Assembly: GCA_041484845.1 (NCBI GenBank)
Contig: JBGPIK010000343.1
Coordinates: 1-7,511 of the forward strand
DNA: 7,511 bases
Direction of reading: 5' to 3'
From: JBGPIK01 sp041484845
GTDB lineage: Bacteria; Desulfobacterota; Binatia; UBA9968
This document shows, in pieces, positions 6,326-7,511 of the stretch. The translations under genes were made by a program, and so were the position numbers. The notes under the pieces were generated by a model, which saw only the letters and a program-made list of their open reading frames with translations, searched no databases and was not told where the DNA came from. The stretch's first letter is position 1; each line of letters starts with the position of its first letter.

Positions 6326-7141
6326 TCATTCCTTCCACTGGTAAGTTTCCAAACCGGGGCGGAAGGTCCGCTCTTCTTTGAACTGTTTGACTCCCTTATG
6401 CCAGGTTTTCTTTTCCACGGCATCGAGTTCTGTCCACTTCGCCGTCTCCCAGGCGAGCGCATCTTCCAGGCTCAAATTCTGATCAACGCGAAAAACCTCC
6501 TTGCAATACGCCAGCACCGTCGGATTTTTTTTCTTAAGCTCCTCGGCGAGGTCGAGCGTCGCCTCGTGAAGGTTTCCCGGGGGCACGGCTGAGTTGACCA
6601 GCCGCATCTCTGCGGCCTGCTTTCCGTTGATCGGTCTGCCGGTCATGATCAGGTACAGCGCATCGCGCGGAGCGAGCAGCGAGCTCACCAGCTTGGTGAC
6701 TCCACCCGCGGGAATGATGCCCCAGTTGACCTCTGAAAGCCCGAAGGTTGCCGTCTCGCTGGCAATGGCAAAATCGCACACGGCGAGCCACGCAAACGCC
6801 CCGCCGAAGCACCAGCCATTCACTGCGGCGATAGTGGGCTTGGGAAGCAGGCGCAAGCGCTTGAACATCCACTCAAACGCCGCCTTGCGCGCCTCCGCGC
6901 GGGCGTCCGGCTTTCCCTCGGTATCGTAGAAATACTCCTTCACGTCCATCCCGGCGCAGAAACCATCACCGGCGCCCGTAAGCACCAGAACCCGGCAGTC
7001 ATCGTCGCGCTCGACCGCGGCAAGCGCGTCGCACATATCGAAATGCATCTGGGGATTCATCGCATTCTTCGACTTCGGGCGATTGAGCGTGATCGTGGTG
7101 ATCTGGTCTTTGGACTCGACTAAGAGCGTTTCATAGGCCAT
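6326..7141 (-). CDS. Enoyl-CoA hydratase/isomerase family; 4-hydroxycinnamoyl-CoA hydratase-lyase-like
   Basis: This 271-residue crotonase is closest, by motif memory, to hydroxycinnamoyl-CoA hydratase-lyase (HCHL/Ech/Fcs partner), which converts feruloyl- or p-coumaroyl-CoA to the benzaldehyde and acetyl-CoA. Shared blocks in order: LNRPxxxNAM (19-28), VLVLTGAG (51-58), AGMDVKEYF (63-71), KPTIAAVNGWCFGG (101-114), ATFGLSEVNWGI (131-142), LYLIMTG (162-168), GKQAAEMRLVN (173-183), and GVKQF with a late PGLETY (250-267). Met65 and Gly114 fit the oxyanion hole and Glu137 the catalytic glutamate (Pseudomonas Glu143). However, positions matching HCHL Ser123 and Tyr239 appear to be Ala117 and Thr233, so the acyl substrate may differ. 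ATG 7141 has GAGGAGGG eight bases before it. It is the first gene of the minus-strand set with UbiD and the binding protein. Other crotonase activities remain possible. Confidence 0.88.
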   Translation of the reverse strand: MAYETLLVESKDQITTITLNRPKSKNAMNPQMHFDMCDALAAVERDDDCRVLVLTGAGDGFCAGMDVKEYFYDTEGKPDARAEARKAAFEWMFKRLRLLPKPTIAAVNGWCFGGAFAWLAVCDFAIASETATFGLSEVNWGIIPAGGVTKLVSSLLAPRDALYLIMTGRPINGKQAAEMRLVNSAVPPGNLHEATLDLAEELKKKNPTVLAYCKEVFRVDQNLSLEDALAWETAKWTELDAVEKKTWHKGVKQFKEERTFRPGLETYQWKE

Positions 7142-7205
7142 TTCGTATTCCCTCCTCAGCGCGTCTGTCAGTAAGTATGCTTCCCGGACCGCTGTGAAGA
7201 CGTAT

Positions 7206-7235
7206 CACCGCCGAGACACCGGTCGTGAGAAAAAA
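7206..7235. repeat. Truncated copy of the right-edge hairpin repeat
   Basis: ACCGCCGAG (7207-7215) followed closely by GGTCGTGAGAAAAAA (7221-7235) matches the left inner arm and right outer arm of the complete element at 7312-7393, with the middle missing and no left TTTTTTCTCAC end. It looks like an internally deleted relic. It lies just upstream of the crotonase leader. The 76 bases that follow (7236-7311) are AT-rich, with an AAAAA-CCCC-TTTTT dyad at the start and nothing else I can name. Confidence 0.55.
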
Positions 7236-7311
7236 CCCCTTTTTCGCAAAAATGAGCGTTGCAAGTATTTGATTTCATTGAGGCCAAATTTGTAATTTTG
7301 ATGGTTTTTGA

Positions 7312-7393
7312 ATTTTTTCTCACGACCGCCGAGTGCACAGAGATTTCTTTCTACTCTTTCTTCTCTGCGACCTCCGCGGTCGTGAGAAAAAAT
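7312..7393. repeat. 82-nt near-perfect hairpin element with 18-bp terminal arms
   Basis: ATTTTTTCTCACGACCGC (7312-7329) is the exact reverse complement of GCGGTCGTGAGAAAAAAT (7376-7393). Pairing continues inward with GAG (7331-7333) to CTC (7372-7374), then CAGAGA (7338-7343) to TCTCTG (7362-7367). About 28 of 32 positions pair around a pyrimidine-rich loop at 7344-7361. The inner ACCGCCGAG...CTCCGCGG and CAGAGA...TCTCTG modules resemble a dispersed repeat family seen in environmental genomes. The long matched ends suggest a MITE-like element. It could also act as a terminator in either direction, since each arm ends in a T- or A-run. Confidence 0.75.
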
Positions 7394-7407
7394 CCCCAAT
7401 ATTTGTC

Positions 7408-7436
7408 TTGACTAGTGATATAGCTATGTATATAAT
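7408..7436 (+). promoter_or_regulatory. Sigma-70-type promoter, near consensus
   Basis: TTGACT (7408-7413; five of six to consensus) and TATAAT (7431-7436; perfect) are separated by 17 bp, the optimal spacing. The expected start point is at about 7443-7445, on or next to the ATG at 7445. An inverted repeat TAGTGA (7413-7418) / TCACTA (7440-7445) brackets the -10 box and start site, and the spacer holds the palindrome ATAGCTAT (7420-7427); either could be an operator. Confidence 0.7.
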
Positions 7437-7444
7437 TTCTCACT

Positions 7445-7511
7445 ATGGGATACCTTACCAAAGTCCAGGTCATCGAGCGAGCCAACCAGAGGCGGCAATA
7501 CTATTTGATCT
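7445..7511 (+). CDS. N-terminus of an unidentified small protein (3' cut by window), probable leaderless start
   Basis: ATG 7445 opens a frame to the window end, giving 22 complete residues: MGYLTKVQVIERANQRRQYY followed by LI. The segment is basic and hydrophilic with alternating beta-like residues. The YLTKVQ opening recalls, from memory only, short AbrB/MazE-like proteins encoded beside transposases in some environmental genomes. Twenty-two residues are too few to establish this. There is no Shine-Dalgarno site, because the promoter -10 box ends only eight bases before the ATG, so the mRNA would be leaderless or nearly so. The gene is divergent from the crotonase. Confidence 0.4.
   Translation, partial: MGYLTKVQVIERANQRRQYYLI

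Noticed and set aside
6148..6381. Plus-strand frame encoding HHEAHEGHEGF...NFVTFVV
   Set aside because: It is a translation of the CACGAAG palindromic repeat and runs into the 3' end of the crotonase gene.
7205..7399. 64-codon minus-strand frame in the right-edge repeat region
   Set aside because: It consists of the hairpin repeat and AT-rich spacer; no family similarity and no ribosome-binding site.

Overview
The window looks like a chromosomal segment from an uncultured soil- or sediment-type bacterium. The coding DNA is GC-rich, the Shine-Dalgarno sites are strong, and the spacers are full of small palindromic repeats of the kind I associate with large-genome lineages such as Binatota/Desulfobacterota-like or Rokubacteria-like bacteria. 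That taxonomic guess rests on style, not on a marker gene, and is weak. I see no rRNA, tRNA, CRISPR array or intact transposase.

Left half, plus strand: the 3' end of a PuuE-like polysaccharide deacetylase/allantoinase-family gene (1-471); a 347-bp spacer holding a palindromic repeat (505-614); a complete class I-alpha DAHP synthase, the first enzyme of the shikimate pathway (819-1916); a glutathione S-transferase with resemblance to LigF-type beta-etherases (2006-2788); and a RidA/YjgF-family protein that lacks the arginine used by true RidA enamine/imine deaminases (2891-3292).

Right half, minus strand, converging on the first block with only 16 bp between stop codons: a crotonase very like 4-hydroxycinnamoyl-CoA (feruloyl-CoA) hydratase-lyase (7141-6326), a UbiD-family prFMN-type decarboxylase (6122-4530) and a secreted NMT1/NitT-TauT-type ABC substrate-binding protein (4331-3309). 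Read in order they suggest capture of a small organic acid, chain shortening of a CoA-activated phenylpropenoid, and (de)carboxylation of an aromatic or unsaturated acid. The LigF-like GST across the junction would fit a lignin-derived aromatic theme. This pathway is inferred; no CoA ligase, aldehyde dehydrogenase, permease, ATPase or UbiX prenyltransferase lies in the window.

The right edge (7142-7511) is AT-rich and different in style. It carries a truncated repeat, an 82-nt near-perfect hairpin with 18-bp terminal arms, and a consensus-like sigma-70 promoter placed so that transcription would begin at or within two bases of the ATG of a truncated reading frame (a probable leaderless mRNA). 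Four different palindromic repeat types occupy four spacers, and the octamer TTTCTCAC/GTGAGAAA recurs seven times, as far as I could find only outside genes. These spacer structures, rather than the enzymes, are the least explained part of the window.
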